Source of the DNA: Alloascoidea africana
Lineage: Eukaryota > Ascomycota > Alloascoideomycetes > Alloascoideales > Alloascoideaceae
Direction of reading: 5' to 3'
Length of the DNA: 60,916 nucleotides
Assembly: GCA_030581615.1 (NCBI GenBank)
Contig: JAKTTT010000090.1
Coordinates: 1 to 60,916 of the forward strand
Part shown: positions 20,589-31,026 of the stretch, piece after piece
Layout: every line of letters begins with the position of its first letter
How positions within the stretch are numbered: the first letter of the stretch is position 1
Position numbers and translations under genes: made by a program
The notes under the pieces: generated by a model
Databases searched by the model: none
Seen by the model: only the letters and a program-made list of their open reading frames with translations
Told to the model about the DNA's origin: nothing

Positions 20589-21808
20589 TTTTTGTTATTT
20601 GTACTTGGTCGATCTTCCTTTCATTGTAAATAATCCAAATATAAATCTAGTTTCTTATGGTTGGTTCTAACTTGTTAGCTGAATGGTCTCCTAATCCTAG
20701 AAAAAGCGTTCCATCATCGTCGTTAAAGTTTATGGCATTTTTTTTTTGAAATTTCCTCTTTCTCTGGTTGTCAAAACCACAAGGATTTTAGGTAATTTTG
20801 CATTGCTCCGAGAAGAGAGTTGGAAAAACTATAAGTAGCTATTTTGCCAGTCTAATTTCTTTCCCACTGAACCCGTCCCCCCGTTGAACTCAACTCAACT
20901 TGCACACACACTTTAGATGGTAACAATAAGATTATGAAGTGTTTCTATCCAACAGTTATCGAAATGTGCAAACCTCAATGATTGATGCACTCGAAATGGG
21001 CAGATCTATTGCATTTCTACTTGTGTGATACACTTCTAAACCTGTTCCTCTCACAAAAAGAACAATCTTAAACACAAGCAGTCTCAACCTGGTCACAGAC
21101 CACAGAATCGGCCCTTTTACTGCAATCATGAGAATTATGTGTGGGTGTTGATTTTCCAATTTTAATTTTGCTCGCTGTTCATGAGAAGCTAGGCAGGTGA
21201 CCCTGACTGAATGTTGGGTCCAAACAGCTTTTCAACTCAGAGTTCTTCCGAGTTTCCTCTATTACGCTTTTGGATCTACCTAAGAGCATTTTAAATTGTC
21301 TGATGTGATCTCGTCTTTTCCCATTCCTCTTGCTCGTTATCAAACTTGCAATAGGTATCGGGGCAAACTGACCAATAGCCAAGGGTTTGGAAGTTGACAA
21401 CACATCAGTTCGATTTTTGGTCACACAACATTTTTCTTTCACTACCACAACTTTACACTCGGTCTTTTCTTTCCCCTTTTAATGGGACTAGATAGTAAAG
21501 CTTTATTAGAGGAGACGGGACGTTTGAAAAGAAAATGATAAAAAACGATCAAACAACTTGATACCTCTTTTTCCAAGAAAACTTCAAAATCATACCCCAT
21601 TCTACTTAAAAAAAAAAAAAAATGATACCACACGAGAAACAAACTATCGCCGTAAGCATTGGTATCCGAAGAGAGAGAAAGAGAGAAAAAAAAACCATCA
21701 TCTAATAACGCCATGTACTCATCACAACCCAAACTATCATAATTCATGAATTTACCTAAAGGAGAGCCATTATCATCAACAAGATTGATCGTAAGAGAGA
21801 CTACGAAT
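20589..21808. other. 1.2 kb convergent intergenic region
   Basis: Between the stops of MRP20 and the TB2/DP1 gene. It has poly(A)/poly(T) tracts (near 20740 and 21608) and a GAGA-rich run near 21672-21688. Small frames show no family. Nothing else is seen. Confidence 0.45.
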
Positions 21809-22775
21809 TCAATCGGTGGAGGAAGATCCAAACGCCCATTCACGCCAGGTCTGTCTTCTCTCGACTGTTGCTCCTTCCTCAGACTCATGAACAAGACTAC
21901 CGCTCTGTTTTACAGTGGTTGGGATCTCTTCATGCTTCACCACATCATACTCGGTTGACTCAAAAGCCTTTTCAACAGCTGTTTTCACAACCTCCGAGTC
22001 CTTTTTGTAACCAGTGAGCGAAAAGACATTTACCGCAGCATCAGCGATGGTAGAAGCAGCCTCTTCAAACTGTTTCGAAGCTGAAGCAACGGTGGTGGAA
22101 GTAGAGGCGGCTGATTCTGCACGGTTGGGCGAAACGGTATTGAATGCGGTGAGAATACTCTGAAACAAGCCTGGGTTTGTGTCAGTGGTTGAATCAGCGT
22201 TTTTAAACTTTGAAAGAATCGATTCGGTTATCGAGTCGGAAAGTTTAGAGTCACTGGAAAGCGCAGCGGGCTTATCAGTGGCTGTTTTAGTGTCGGTAAC
22301 TTCATTACCTGGGAAAGTAAAGAGCGAGTTTTTAACAATGTCGACAAAGTTTTGTAAGCCGAGCTTGACGTACTCAGTCAGTTTCAAATACCCTTCATCT
22401 ACGCTCTGTTCAAATTGCTTTTCATGTTTATCAAGGAACGGCTTCATGTACTTGTTGTAGACGAAGACGGCGCCTTGAGATTGTGGCAATACCAACCAAA
22501 GCAAAATGTAAAGACGAAGAATTCCGTAAAACGGAATGAGCTTGAGAACAATCGAAAAGATGTTCTCTATGGAGATACCTGTGACCAAAACGACCCAGTA
22601 GACGAGCCACGGCCTGAGAAGAGACTGGTCATTGGTTTTGAGTGCCTTATATGAGGCATAAACAGGAAACGCTACAGAAACAACCGTTCTATAATAACGG
22701 TGTTAATAAGAGATCTGGTTCACACAAGATACCCACAGCAACCAGAAGGTGCCAAATCAAAGAGGAAGCGGCCAT
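21809..22775 (-). CDS. TB2/DP1/HVA22 (REEP) family ER-shaping protein, one intron
   Basis: Exons (minus) 22775-22733 and 22671-21809 give about 301 residues. The N-terminal half holds the TB2/DP1 domain: FPVYASYKALKT, WLVYWVVL, then FYGILRLYILLWLVLP and the conserved run ending YNKYMKPFLDKHE. Hydrophobic hairpins of this type wedge into ER membrane. The C-terminal half (from about 130) is a long Ser/Thr/Ala-rich tail with amphipathic stretches. Compared with Yop1 (180 residues, long N-terminus), it begins almost directly with the hairpin, as in REEP1-4 and plant HVA22. The 61-nt intron (GTATCT…TTAAC…CTGTAG) was chosen because it alone yields the VAFPVYASY junction; an earlier AG at 22688 would change the frame. 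Confidence 0.78.
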
Positions 22776-23448
22776 GGACTGAGAGAAAGAAACATGGGTC
22801 CTGGCGCATGGATCCTGGCGCATAAATGGGTGTGATGCGATACCTGTGTAACATACCCCAAGAAATAAAATATGGGATCAAACATGTCGAGTAGAGACCG
22901 TTAACCAAGGGGAGAATAGCTCTGGGAACAAGTGCTTCTTTTCAAATTCGCAAGGACCAAAGACAAGAGAATCCACGAGTGGGCTGTTATGGTGGCAATC
23001 GGGCCTGGAAGGTCTGGCTGGGGGTGTGGAGGAGAAGTAGGAGGAAGAGGTGAGGTGTGTGGCGGTGATGCCCAGGCGCGTTTTTAAACCGGCGCGAGAG
23101 CCGGCCACCCCCCGGCGCCACCCCCCGGCGCCACATGGGCCGCACCCCCAAATGGGCTGCCCCGGTCCAGCGCGCCATTAGCAGGCTTTTTGCTGGCTTT
23201 TTGCTGGCTTTTTGCTGGCTTTTTGCTGGCACTTTGTTGGCACTTTGTTGGCTTTTTGCTGGCATGGACGGGGATCCGGCGATATAGAGAGGGTGACTGC
23301 TCTGGGTCGTCTGCCAGGCAAGGCGCTGCTGTCATGAGCACCGGGCCCTGGCAGCGCGAGCTGGTGTGGCACTTTGTGTCCAAAGCCAACAAACATTCTA
23401 ACTCTCAATTTCTGGAAAAAGGATACCACGCTATCATTCTACTTGTCA
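22776..23448. other. Promoter region of the TB2/DP1 gene with local G+C-rich repeats
   Basis: Contains a 14-nt near-duplication (CCTGGCGCAT, 22800-22821), a doubled CCACCCCCCGGCG near 23105-23130 and the 11-bp minisatellite listed separately. It is visibly richer in G+C than its surroundings. Lysine/glutamine-rich frames across it are repeat artefacts. Confidence 0.55.
23181..23268. repeat. Minisatellite, about eight 11-bp units (GCTGGCTTTTT)
   Basis: Units read GCAGGCTTTTT, three of GCTGGCTTTTT, GCTGGCACTTT, GTTGGCACTTT, GTTGGCTTTTT and a last degenerate one. It lies about 410 nt upstream of the TB2/DP1 start and 180 nt past the end of ISN1. Internal variants suggest more than one round of unit duplication. 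Confidence 0.85.
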
Positions 23449-25214
23449 CTATGGTCTGTGCCGCGAAAAACTGAAGAAATCGTCCAATACTACGCGGGTT
23501 TCCTCGGGGCTGGCCACCCATACCGTACACGCTGCGCTCCTGGCTCTGAAATCATTGGCTCCCAGGGACAAGAACTGATCGCCAATGTGCAAAGTTTCAC
23601 ATTCTAAAATCCCTCCTGAAAATTGCTGTAAACTTTGAACACCCAATTTCTTGTCTCCAATGTCTATCCAAACGTCTTGACCCCCGTTGAAAGCGCAAAA
23701 TTGAACTCTTTCCGCAGAATCCAACACCTCCAGTCTCTTCTGAGCACTTAACACCATCTCTTCCAATTGCTCTCTGCAGATAGAATGCCCTGGCAAGGCC
23801 ACCACTCCAACTGATCTCTCCTTACGGACTATGGTTGCGGGGATGCGAAGTGATTTTACGAAACCTTTTAATAATGTCTCGCCTACGTCCAAGATGCGAT
23901 TGATATCTTTTATCTCCCATGTTTTCATACTATCTACCATCCACTCCAAAGGATCAATCCAGACCAGCTTTTTCTTTTCGCTCGAATACTTGAAGAGATA
24001 ATTTGACTCACCGCCCATCACAAACAACCGCTCTTTTTGGTTGTCTGTTAAATCTGGCGCAGATTTCATAAATGTCAATAGCCCTTCTAGTCTCTCCTCA
24101 TACTTTTTACCATCCGTATCAGAATAACCTGCCTTTTGTACTGGTATTAGCATATTCTGGTTCGGATGATGAATATATATGCTTACCGCTGTCACTATTC
24201 CAACTATCAAATCGATCTTGAGCAATTCCACCAATAAAGGAACCAACGCTGAGTTTTCTGTCAACGATGAACCATCATCATACTGTCAAATAGTTAGAGG
24301 AATAAGGATCTTGGAATGTTTTTTAGAGAGGTGGCTTACAAGAGTGACGTCTCCATCAAAAGTGACGAGTTTTAAACGGGTTTTCTCAGCTGCTAAATAC
24401 ATGATCTGGGCAGTATTTAGAATTAATCTAGCACAAGGTTTACCTTTGTTAGTATCGATTGGGATTGTGTTTGACCACACCAGTTGAAAGATTGTTTACC
24501 TGACATCATTGAAACTGGGACTAACCAGTCTTCTCATGGAGATTGATCTTCTCTCATCCTGTATATAAAAAGCTCTTTCAAGTGGTAACGTTGTGAAAAA
24601 ATGCCCAATTGATGGGACCAATTGTTTTAATCGGGAAGTTTCTCCATTTTGTAAAATTTCAGCTCTCTCTTCTAGATAGAGTTAAAAAGATACTTTATTC
24701 AGTAAATACACCAGGTTCCATACTTACTGTGATCTTCAATAAGCCTTTCCACATCCACAAATATATCAGCATATCGTTTTCTGGTGTCAGCACAAACTTT
24801 GATGGCTCTCCCCGCCAGACTATAGACATTTGGTCTTCCTGCATGAAGTACAAAAGGTACCTGTATTTCACAAAAACTTGGACTGGGTTAGTCAATCCAT
24901 GCATCCATCCATCAAAAGATTAGGGCATTTTTTATGGTTAATTACTGTCTTGTTGTCACACCTACTGCTAGTAATCCCTTAATCCATTCGAAAAATTCAT
25001 CTCTTCTATGGGCTTTTAAGGCGTCTGAATATTTGAGAAATCATCCATCAGTATTTCTGAGCTCTCGAGACATGTTTACAAATCGGCAAAACTCTTACAT
25101 ACATTCAACTCGATATCTGTGCTCCTCCAATACAGTTGTTAGTTTAGAGGGCTCCCATGTTCACAAATCAAAAAAAAAAAAAAAAAAGCATGATAATACT
25201 TGCCTGGAAGACAT
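23449..25214 (-). CDS. ISN1: IMP-specific 5'-nucleotidase, six introns including a GC-AG intron
   Basis: Seven exons (minus): 25214-25204, 25116-25103, 25024-24966, 24860-24728, 24671-24500, 24427-24340 and 24282-23449. All join in phase to 436 residues (Saccharomyces Isn1 is 450). Isn1 dephosphorylates IMP to inosine in purine turnover. Seen: MSSRYRVEYALKAHRRDEF, SISMRRLVSPSFNDVR, LVTFDGDVTLYDDGSSL (HAD-type aspartates), GIVTAVSIY, FVMGGESNYLFKY, and CETLHIGDQFLSLGANDFRAR. Exon 1 is 11 nt and ends at a GCAAGT donor; exon 2 is only 14 nt. Together they rebuild MSSRYRVEY, identical to the start of the Saccharomyces protein. Other donors are GTATGT, GTAGGT, GTAAGT, GTAAAC and GTAAGC. Confidence 0.92.
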
Positions 25215-25557
25215 ACTCGAAAAATGTTCATTACACTCAGGAGGAGGAGTGGACAACAATTCTGGTTATATAACCCAAAATTCTTCCCTCCTAGTCATCC
25301 TCATCCGTGGTGGTATGCACCAAATTAATGATAATAGATCATCGGCTAATAACATTAAACTGTTTCTTCTTTTTTCTTTTTTATTTATGTGGATATACTC
25401 TAGCATTACAGGCCCCCCCTTTTTTTTAAAAAAAAAACTAGAACATTTATAAAACTCTTACATTAGATTTCAAGAAACCACCACAAACGGTACTACTCTA
25501 ATCTTTTTTTTTAGAACATGATGATTACCATATAAAATTAAAAAAGGAAAGAAAATT
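25215..25557. other. ISN1 promoter and RPS4 3' region
   Basis: Carries the ISN1 TATA box and a T-rich/A-rich tract at 25420-25436 probably in the RPS4 3' UTR. No ORF. Confidence 0.5.
25264..25275 (-). promoter_or_regulatory. Palindromic TATA box of ISN1
   Basis: GGTTATATAACC, a perfect 12-bp palindrome, lies 50 nt before the ISN1 ATG. It supports the placing of exon 1 at 25214-25204. Confidence 0.5.
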
Positions 25558-26662
25558 TTAGACCTGGATCTGCTGCTGGGATCTTTTCCTATCTCTTTCA
25601 TCAGCAATTGATAATTTGATACCTTTACCCTTTGGTAATGAAATGTATGGTTTACCAGCCTCAGGTCCAATTACAAAAACGTTTGACAAACGGGTGACAA
25701 AAGAATTATCAAGAGAATCCTTGATATGAACAATGTCAAATCCACCTTCATGACGTTCACGATGGGTGATAACACCAATACGTCCCAAGTTATGACCGCC
25801 GGTGATATAGGCGAGTTTACCGGTATCAAACTTGATAAAATCCGTGATTTTCCCAGTTGCCAAGTCAATCTTGACGGTGTCGTTGACCTTGATTAGGGGA
25901 TCTGGGTAACGAATGGTTCGACCATCATGAGTAACAATGTATGGAATTCCTTTTTTCCCAAGTTGAACTCTTTTAACCTTTCCCAATTTATAGGTTGCCT
26001 CTTCTGCAGAGATACGATGAACTGCAAATCTTCCCTTTACATCATAAACCAATCTAAAATGCTCGTTTGTCTCATCAATTGAAATGACATCCATGAAGCC
26101 AGCAGGATAGGTTGTATCTGTTCGTACTTTCCCATCAACCTTGACCAATCTTTGCATAAGGATGGCCTTGACTTCACGTCCATTAAGCGCGTACTTGAGT
26201 CTATTCCTGATGAAAATGATCAATGGAAGAGATTCTCTCAACTTGTGAGGTCCAGGAGATGGTCTAGGGGCATAGGTTCCAGATAGCTTGTCAAGCATCC
26301 AATGGGATGGAGCTGCAAGTCTCTTCAAATGCTTCTTACTACACGAGATTTCAAAAATGTTAGATTCATCATCCCCTTCAAAAATGATACAAATGGAAAA
26401 GTGAAAGATCTTTCAGTGGCAGGGAGGAGTGGTCAAAATTTCTCATGAGTCTTTATCCTTCTTCAATCAAATCAAATCAAACATCAGTTTCAGGCTTTTT
26501 TCGTATTCCCATAATTCTTTTACTTTTCACCTTGAATGATGATGATTCCTTCCGTAACTTTTTGGCCATTTAACCAAAGAAGACAAAAGACCCATATGAA
26601 AAAGATCACTAACAAGTGAAAGAAAAATAGAGTCTTCTTGATACTAACGGTCCTCTAGCCAT
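25558..26662 (-). CDS. RPS4: 40S ribosomal protein eS4, one intron
   Basis: Exons (minus) 26662-26649 and 26338-25558 give 264 residues (261 in Saccharomyces). The 14-nt first exon encodes MARGP and the second resumes with [20 protein letters not shown]. The intron is in the same place as in Saccharomyces RPS4A/B. S4 RNA-binding and central domains are intact ([48 protein letters not shown]). The 310-nt intron is the longest in the window and its donor reads GTTAGT rather than GTATGT; a CTAAC lies 25-30 nt before the TAG acceptor. Long introns with regulatory roles are typical of ribosomal protein genes. Confidence 0.95.
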
Positions 26663-26830
26663 GTTGAGTTAGTTTCGTTTCTTGATAAAAGTCGAAATAC
26701 CACACACACACACACACAGGAAGGGAGATTCCAATACTACTACCACCACCTACAGATGATGAAATTGACTGCTAGCGTAAACGTGAGTACTAAAGTGACT
26801 GTTATCTAGGGCTTGTGCCCTAATGCACAG

Positions 26831-26849
26831 CACGTGTAAATGTTACCCG
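26831..26849. promoter_or_regulatory. CACGTG and Reb1-type TTACCCG in the RPS4/CIA30 divergent promoter
   Basis: CACGTG (26831-26836), the Cbf1-type site, and TTACCCG (26843-26849), the Reb1-type core, lie six bases apart near the middle of a 279-nt divergent promoter. Both are exact matches; use is inferred. A short CA repeat lies nearby at 26701-26719. Confidence 0.55.
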
Positions 26850-26941
26850 GATACAACCACTTGACACCGCTCTGGGGGTATCTATCGATCGAAATTCCGT
26901 TGATTAGAAACCATTGATTGGAGATTAGAAATAAAAGAAAA

Positions 26942-27721
26942 ATGTTAAAAAGAGGATTACAAGCATTGACCACTGGGTTTACACAAGGTAATTCGTAATA
27001 TGTTAGTGTCAAAATATGGAAAGTGCTAACAGTGTGTTGTTTAGTTACCAAGAGGCCCGAGATGCTTAAAGAGCTTACATTGGTTGATTTTAAACGACCC
27101 AATGAATTATCAAAATTGATGACTAGAAGTGATAATGAACTTGGAGGATATAGTACAGTTAATTTGGATATTATTGATGAAACAACAATGAATGGTGGGG
27201 TTGGGGTTGGACATTTTTATGGACATTTAAATCTCGATCCACCTAAAAAAAGACCAGAAGTTACTGAATCTGGTTATGCAATGTTTCGAACGATTGATCC
27301 TCCGAAAAGCATATTTGGGAATTATGAGTTTTGGGATTGGCAAGGATTAAATCAAATTGCACTAAGAGTGAAAGGAGATCGAAGGAAGTATTTTGTCAAT
27401 ATACAATCTGAAACAGCATTGAAAACGGATTTATTTCAACATCGATTATTTCTTTCAACACCTGGAGAATGGGAAACTGTGATTATACCTGTTGATGAGT
27501 TTGTATTGACGAATTGGGGGATAATACAGGATTATCAAGTTGGAATGGATAAAACAAGGGTTAAAACGGTTGGTATTGGACTTTTGGATAAACAATTTGG
27601 TCCTTATAGTCTTTATATCGATTGGATTAAAATTATGACTGGTGAGCCGTTAAAACAGACAATTAGAGATTCGAGATCAAAGTCTTTACCAGATTCAAAT
27701 AATCCTTTATTACTTGATTAA
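26942..27721 (+). CDS. CIA30: Complex I assembly factor CIA30 (NDUFAF1 family), one intron
   Basis: Exons 26942-26987 and 27045-27721 give 240 residues. CIA30 helps assemble the membrane arm of mitochondrial NADH:ubiquinone oxidoreductase. Seen: N-terminal basic segment MLKRGLQALTTGFTQV; the CIA30 core with GGYSTVNLDI, GVGHFYGHL, YEFWDWQGLNQIALRVKGD, RKYFVNIQ, WETVIIPVDEF and the last strand FGPYSLYIDWIKI. The 57-nt intron (GTAATT…GCTAAC…TTAG) falls directly after the presequence. Saccharomyces lost complex I and this gene, so its presence places the organism outside that clade. Confidence 0.9.
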
Positions 27722-28721
27722 TATTTCCATTTTTTTTTTGTTTAGCCATTCGTTAGTTTGCATTTGCATCGGGTTCTATATTTCAAGGAATACGCTTTTC
27801 AAAGTGGGTTTTGGATCGATCACTTTGATAAACAACTTTTTTAAAGTCTGTTCGTTGATTATTAGTCTTTATAGATATATCAGTTGTTGTTGATCTAATA
27901 TAGCTCTCATGGTATCGGGATTACCACATCTTTTCTTTACTCTGTCACGTTTTATTTCGATGGTTATGTATACTATGTGTGTTTTGGCTATCTGCAGTTT
28001 TGCTTCTAACGTTCGATTTCAATTTATAACACACTCACACACATTTTGTCTGTGTGTGGGTGTGGTCGTCAGATACATGTCTACATTCTTTCGTACTTTT
28101 GTACACACTTACTTGTAAACAACATTCTTTTTTGGACACATTTTAACGGGTATGTGGGAGAACGATAACAAAAATATACAAGCCCAAGGCATTGGTTGTT
28201 GGATTTGGTATGTACATGTCTACGCCTCATTTAAATAAATAAGGAATATTATATATTTGTTGTAATGACATGTCAAGACATGACGAAATCCCCTGCCATG
28301 GGCCAACAAAGCCTAGTGGATCTATGAGTTTAAAGGAGAACAATAGATACAATAGGAATACGCCAAACCCCATCTATCTGAAAACACAAGAGAATTATGA
28401 ATAATGGCTTTACTTTTTAATAGGTCATTTTTCCCTCTAACATTTTTTTTTTTTTCAAACCAACCCTGATAGATGATGGTGCGGCGGGCGATGGATTGGA
28501 TGCGTATCAGATGCAGAATTTTGGACCGGACAACCAAACATAACATAGCATAACATCATGGTTCCTTCTCTGCCTTTCAGCGAATATGTTGGAGATAAAA
28601 AGTAATTCATATTCAACACTTCATTCCTTTTCCTTTCTTACATATTTACTCCCAATTTTTTTTTTCTTTTTTCTTTTTTCTTGTTTTTGTTTTTGCGTCC
28701 ACTTCTACCAGCTAGTCCAAA
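27722..28721. other. 1 kb intergenic, CIA30 3' end and kinase promoter
   Basis: No ORF of interest. It contains a CACACTCACACACA-type run near 28030 and a long pyrimidine tract at about 28626-28700 just before the kinase ATG, typical of a yeast promoter or leader. Confidence 0.5.
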
Positions 28722-30809
28722 ATGAGCACAACTTTTGCACGATTGGTGACAGCCAAGCTGAAAAAAAAAGTCAAGAAATATTCATCTCGAAGTAAACGAT
28801 CACCAGATGCAACTTTAGACGGGGGGAATGGGAATGGAAATAGAGGTTCAATACCTGATGCCCAAGAGGAACAGGAACAGGAAGAGGAAGAGGAAGTGCC
28901 ATATTGTTATCAAACCATGTCTTTGAAAGCATCTAAACGGCGTAGTACATTGGGGTTTATACGCACCAGATCTCAAATATCTTTTACAAGAGGTTGGAGA
29001 CGACGAGACAGCAACAAGAGTTCAAAAAGTTTGAGAAGTGGTGGAGGAGTTAGTGGAGCGGTTTCAGTTACCACCACCACTGCGGCGGCGGCGGCGGGTC
29101 CTCTAGTAAGCGATAAAACTTTTAGAGGGTCAATAATATCCAGTTCTTGCAACACATTGGTAGAATCCGAGGCGTCAGGAGCGGCAGGAGCGGCAGGAGC
29201 GGCAGCACAACAACAACAAGTTAAAGTTTTAACCATATCGTTGATTAAAACCGAGGGGCTTTTATCCAAGGAAGTTTTGAATCAACCTGTATACGCAGAT
29301 GTGATTTTACTGACCGAGAGTTCCAACGGGGCATTGAAGAGTCATGTTTGTCAGTTCAGTGGGAATCGGTTTAGTGAGGAGGAAGACAAATGCATGATAA
29401 GATGGAATTATAAAGGAGGGTCAGCCACAAGGCATTTCAAAGTGCTTGAAAAGTTCCAGTTGACAATCAAGTTTTACGTGTTGATTGGAGAGTTTTGTGA
29501 GAAGCAGTATTTGATAGGATCAGTTGTTTACGATGGAGCGGATTTGGAAAGGGACATTGTTTCAAGGCGATGGCACAGGGTTCAAAAGAACGGGAAGGTG
29601 ATGCATAACAAGAAGGCACTTCTGCAATTCAACTTTAGCAGTTTAAGCAAAAGTGTTGGATTGGAGGATTTGGAGTTCAAGAAGAGAATAGGTACGGGAG
29701 GATCCGGGGTGGTTGATCTGATGGAGTTGAAGCGCACAGGGCAGGTGTTTGCGGTGAAGAGACAGTGCAAGGCGTACCATTTCAACCAGGAGATGAACGA
29801 CGAGGACTTGCCGCTGTGTATCAAGGAGCGGAACAACCTGGTACGATGTCTGGAGGCCGGGCACAAGTCGCCGTTTGTGGTGAACATCCACTTTGCTCTT
29901 CAAACGCGAAACAACTGCTACATGGGGCTGGACTACGTTCGGGGCGGCGAGCTGTTCCACTACCTGGACAAGTACGGGCGGTTCGCGGAGGAGGACGCGA
30001 AATTCTACCTCGCGGAGATGGTGTGTGCGCTACAGGTTCTTCACGGGGCCGGGATCATCTACCGCGACCTCAAGCCCGAGAACATTCTGCTGACGGCGGC
30101 CGGGCACGTCAAGCTGTGCGACTTTGGGCTGGCCAAGCCGGGGATGCTGGACGAGAGCGAGCGCACGACGTCGATGAGCGGCACGTTCGAGTACCTGGCG
30201 CCCGAGATGATCGACTCGTACTACGGCCGCAACGCGGGATACCGTTATTCCGTGGACCTGTGGTCGCTGGGGGTCGTGTACTACGAGATGGTCTGCGGCT
30301 ACGTGCCGTTCAGCGATTCGGACCGCCGCGGCCTGTTCGACAAGATCTTGCACGCCCGGCCGCGCATCGCGAAGGAGCTGAGCTTCTCGTCCACCGGCCG
30401 CTCCTTCACGCTGGCGCTGCTGGCGAAGGACCCGGCGAGGCGGCCTGGCTCGCGGCTGGGCGCGGCAGAGCTGAGGTCCCACGCCTACTTCCGCAAGACG
30501 GACTGGCGAGCCGTGCACGAGCTGAGCACGCCGCCGCCGAAGAGCATTCCCGTCGAGCTGTCCAGCTGGCCATCCAGCTCGCCGGATGGCGGGCTGGATG
30601 GCGAGCTGGATGGCTTTGGCCAGCGGGCCACGGTGCTCGAGGACGTGTACGGCTCGCCGACCAGCCAGCCCAGCCAGCCCGGCCAGCAGAAGCTGTCCGG
30701 CCAGCAGGGCAAGCAGAAGCTGGCGGAGGAGGGCGAGCAGGTCGAGCTGGGCGAAAAGGGCCGGCCCGAGCACTTTGCCGGGTTTTCGTTTGTGCGGGAC
30801 CCGCGGTGA
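28722..30809 (+). CDS. Divergent AGC-family Ser/Thr kinase, Sch9/Ypk-like, with a C2-like domain
   Basis: 695 residues, single exon. The N-terminus (1-165) is basic and low in complexity with Ala, Gln and Glu runs. A C2-like beta domain spans about 168-310 (KVLTISLIKTEG … KKALLQFNF). The kinase follows at about 320-600: glycine loop IGTGGSGVV, VAVK-type lysine in VFAVK, IIYRDLKPENILL, CDFGLAKPG, YLAPEM, VDLWSLGVVYYEM. The C-terminus ends with a hydrophobic motif HFAGFSFV, like FAGFTFV of Sch9, which also has a C2 domain. The activation segment is unusual: SMSGTFEYLAPE in place of TFCGTPEYLAPE, so the PDK1-type threonine is serine and the proline is phenylalanine. The 3' half is strikingly G+C-rich. 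It may be the Sch9 orthologue or a diverged paralogue; I cannot decide. Confidence 0.82.
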   Translation: MSTTFARLVTAKLKKKVKKYSSRSKRSPDATLDGGNGNGNRGSIPDAQEEQEQEEEEEVPYCYQTMSLKASKRRSTLGFIRTRSQISFTRGWRRRDSNKSSKSLRSGGGVSGAVSVTTTTAAAAAGPLVSDKTFRGSIISSSCNTLVESEASGAAGAAGAAAQQQQVKVLTISLIKTEGLLSKEVLNQPVYADVILLTESSNGALKSHVCQFSGNRFSEEEDKCMIRWNYKGGSATRHFKVLEKFQLTIKFYVLIGEFCEKQYLIGSVVYDGADLERDIVSRRWHRVQKNGKVMHNKKALLQFNFSSLSKSVGLEDLEFKKRIGTGGSGVVDLMELKRTGQVFAVKRQCKAYHFNQEMNDEDLPLCIKERNNLVRCLEAGHKSPFVVNIHFALQTRNNCYMGLDYVRGGELFHYLDKYGRFAEEDAKFYLAEMVCALQVLHGAGIIYRDLKPENILLTAAGHVKLCDFGLAKPGMLDESERTTSMSGTFEYLAPEMIDSYYGRNAGYRYSVDLWSLGVVYYEMVCGYVPFSDSDRRGLFDKILHARPRIAKELSFSSTGRSFTLALLAKDPARRPGSRLGAAELRSHAYFRKTDWRAVHELSTPPPKSIPVELSSWPSSSPDGGLDGELDGFGQRATVLEDVYGSPTSQPSQPGQQKLSGQQGKQKLAEEGEQVELGEKGRPEHFAGFSFVRDPR

Positions 30810-31026
30810 CTTTTTTAGTTGACTTGAATCGAACTCGCCCACTCCTATTTCCTATGTAATTTATGAACAGCTTGAATGTAAATCTGAATCCGAACGTGAA
30901 TGGCTGGCTCGGCGCTAAACAGCATCAAAGGCCCCAAATAAGCTCGCGGCTGCGTCTATTGTTTGCTCATCCCTCGTCCCTCGTCCTTCGAGCTTCCTCT
31001 GCTCTCCAGCCCTTTCTCTGTCCACA

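Noticed and set aside
22987-23429. Overlapping Lys/Gln/Ala-rich frames around the minisatellite
   Set aside because: They are translations of an 11-bp repeat in three frames and start at non-ATG codons.
26339-26648. snoRNA inside the RPS4 intron
   Set aside because: A RTGATGA-like box is present near the 3' end of the intron but no CTGA box follows at a suitable distance and no H/ACA pattern is clear.
28722-30809. CTG read as serine (CUG clade)
   Set aside because: CTG occurs at invariant leucine sites in the kinase and transporter, and translations with leucine match families well.
29765-30859. A 364-codon plus-strand frame overlapping the kinase gene, and a 270-codon antisense frame at 30030-30842
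   Set aside because: The region is G+C-rich, so stop codons are rare in all frames. The translations are Arg/Ala/Gly-rich without domains, while the kinase frame shows all catalytic motifs.
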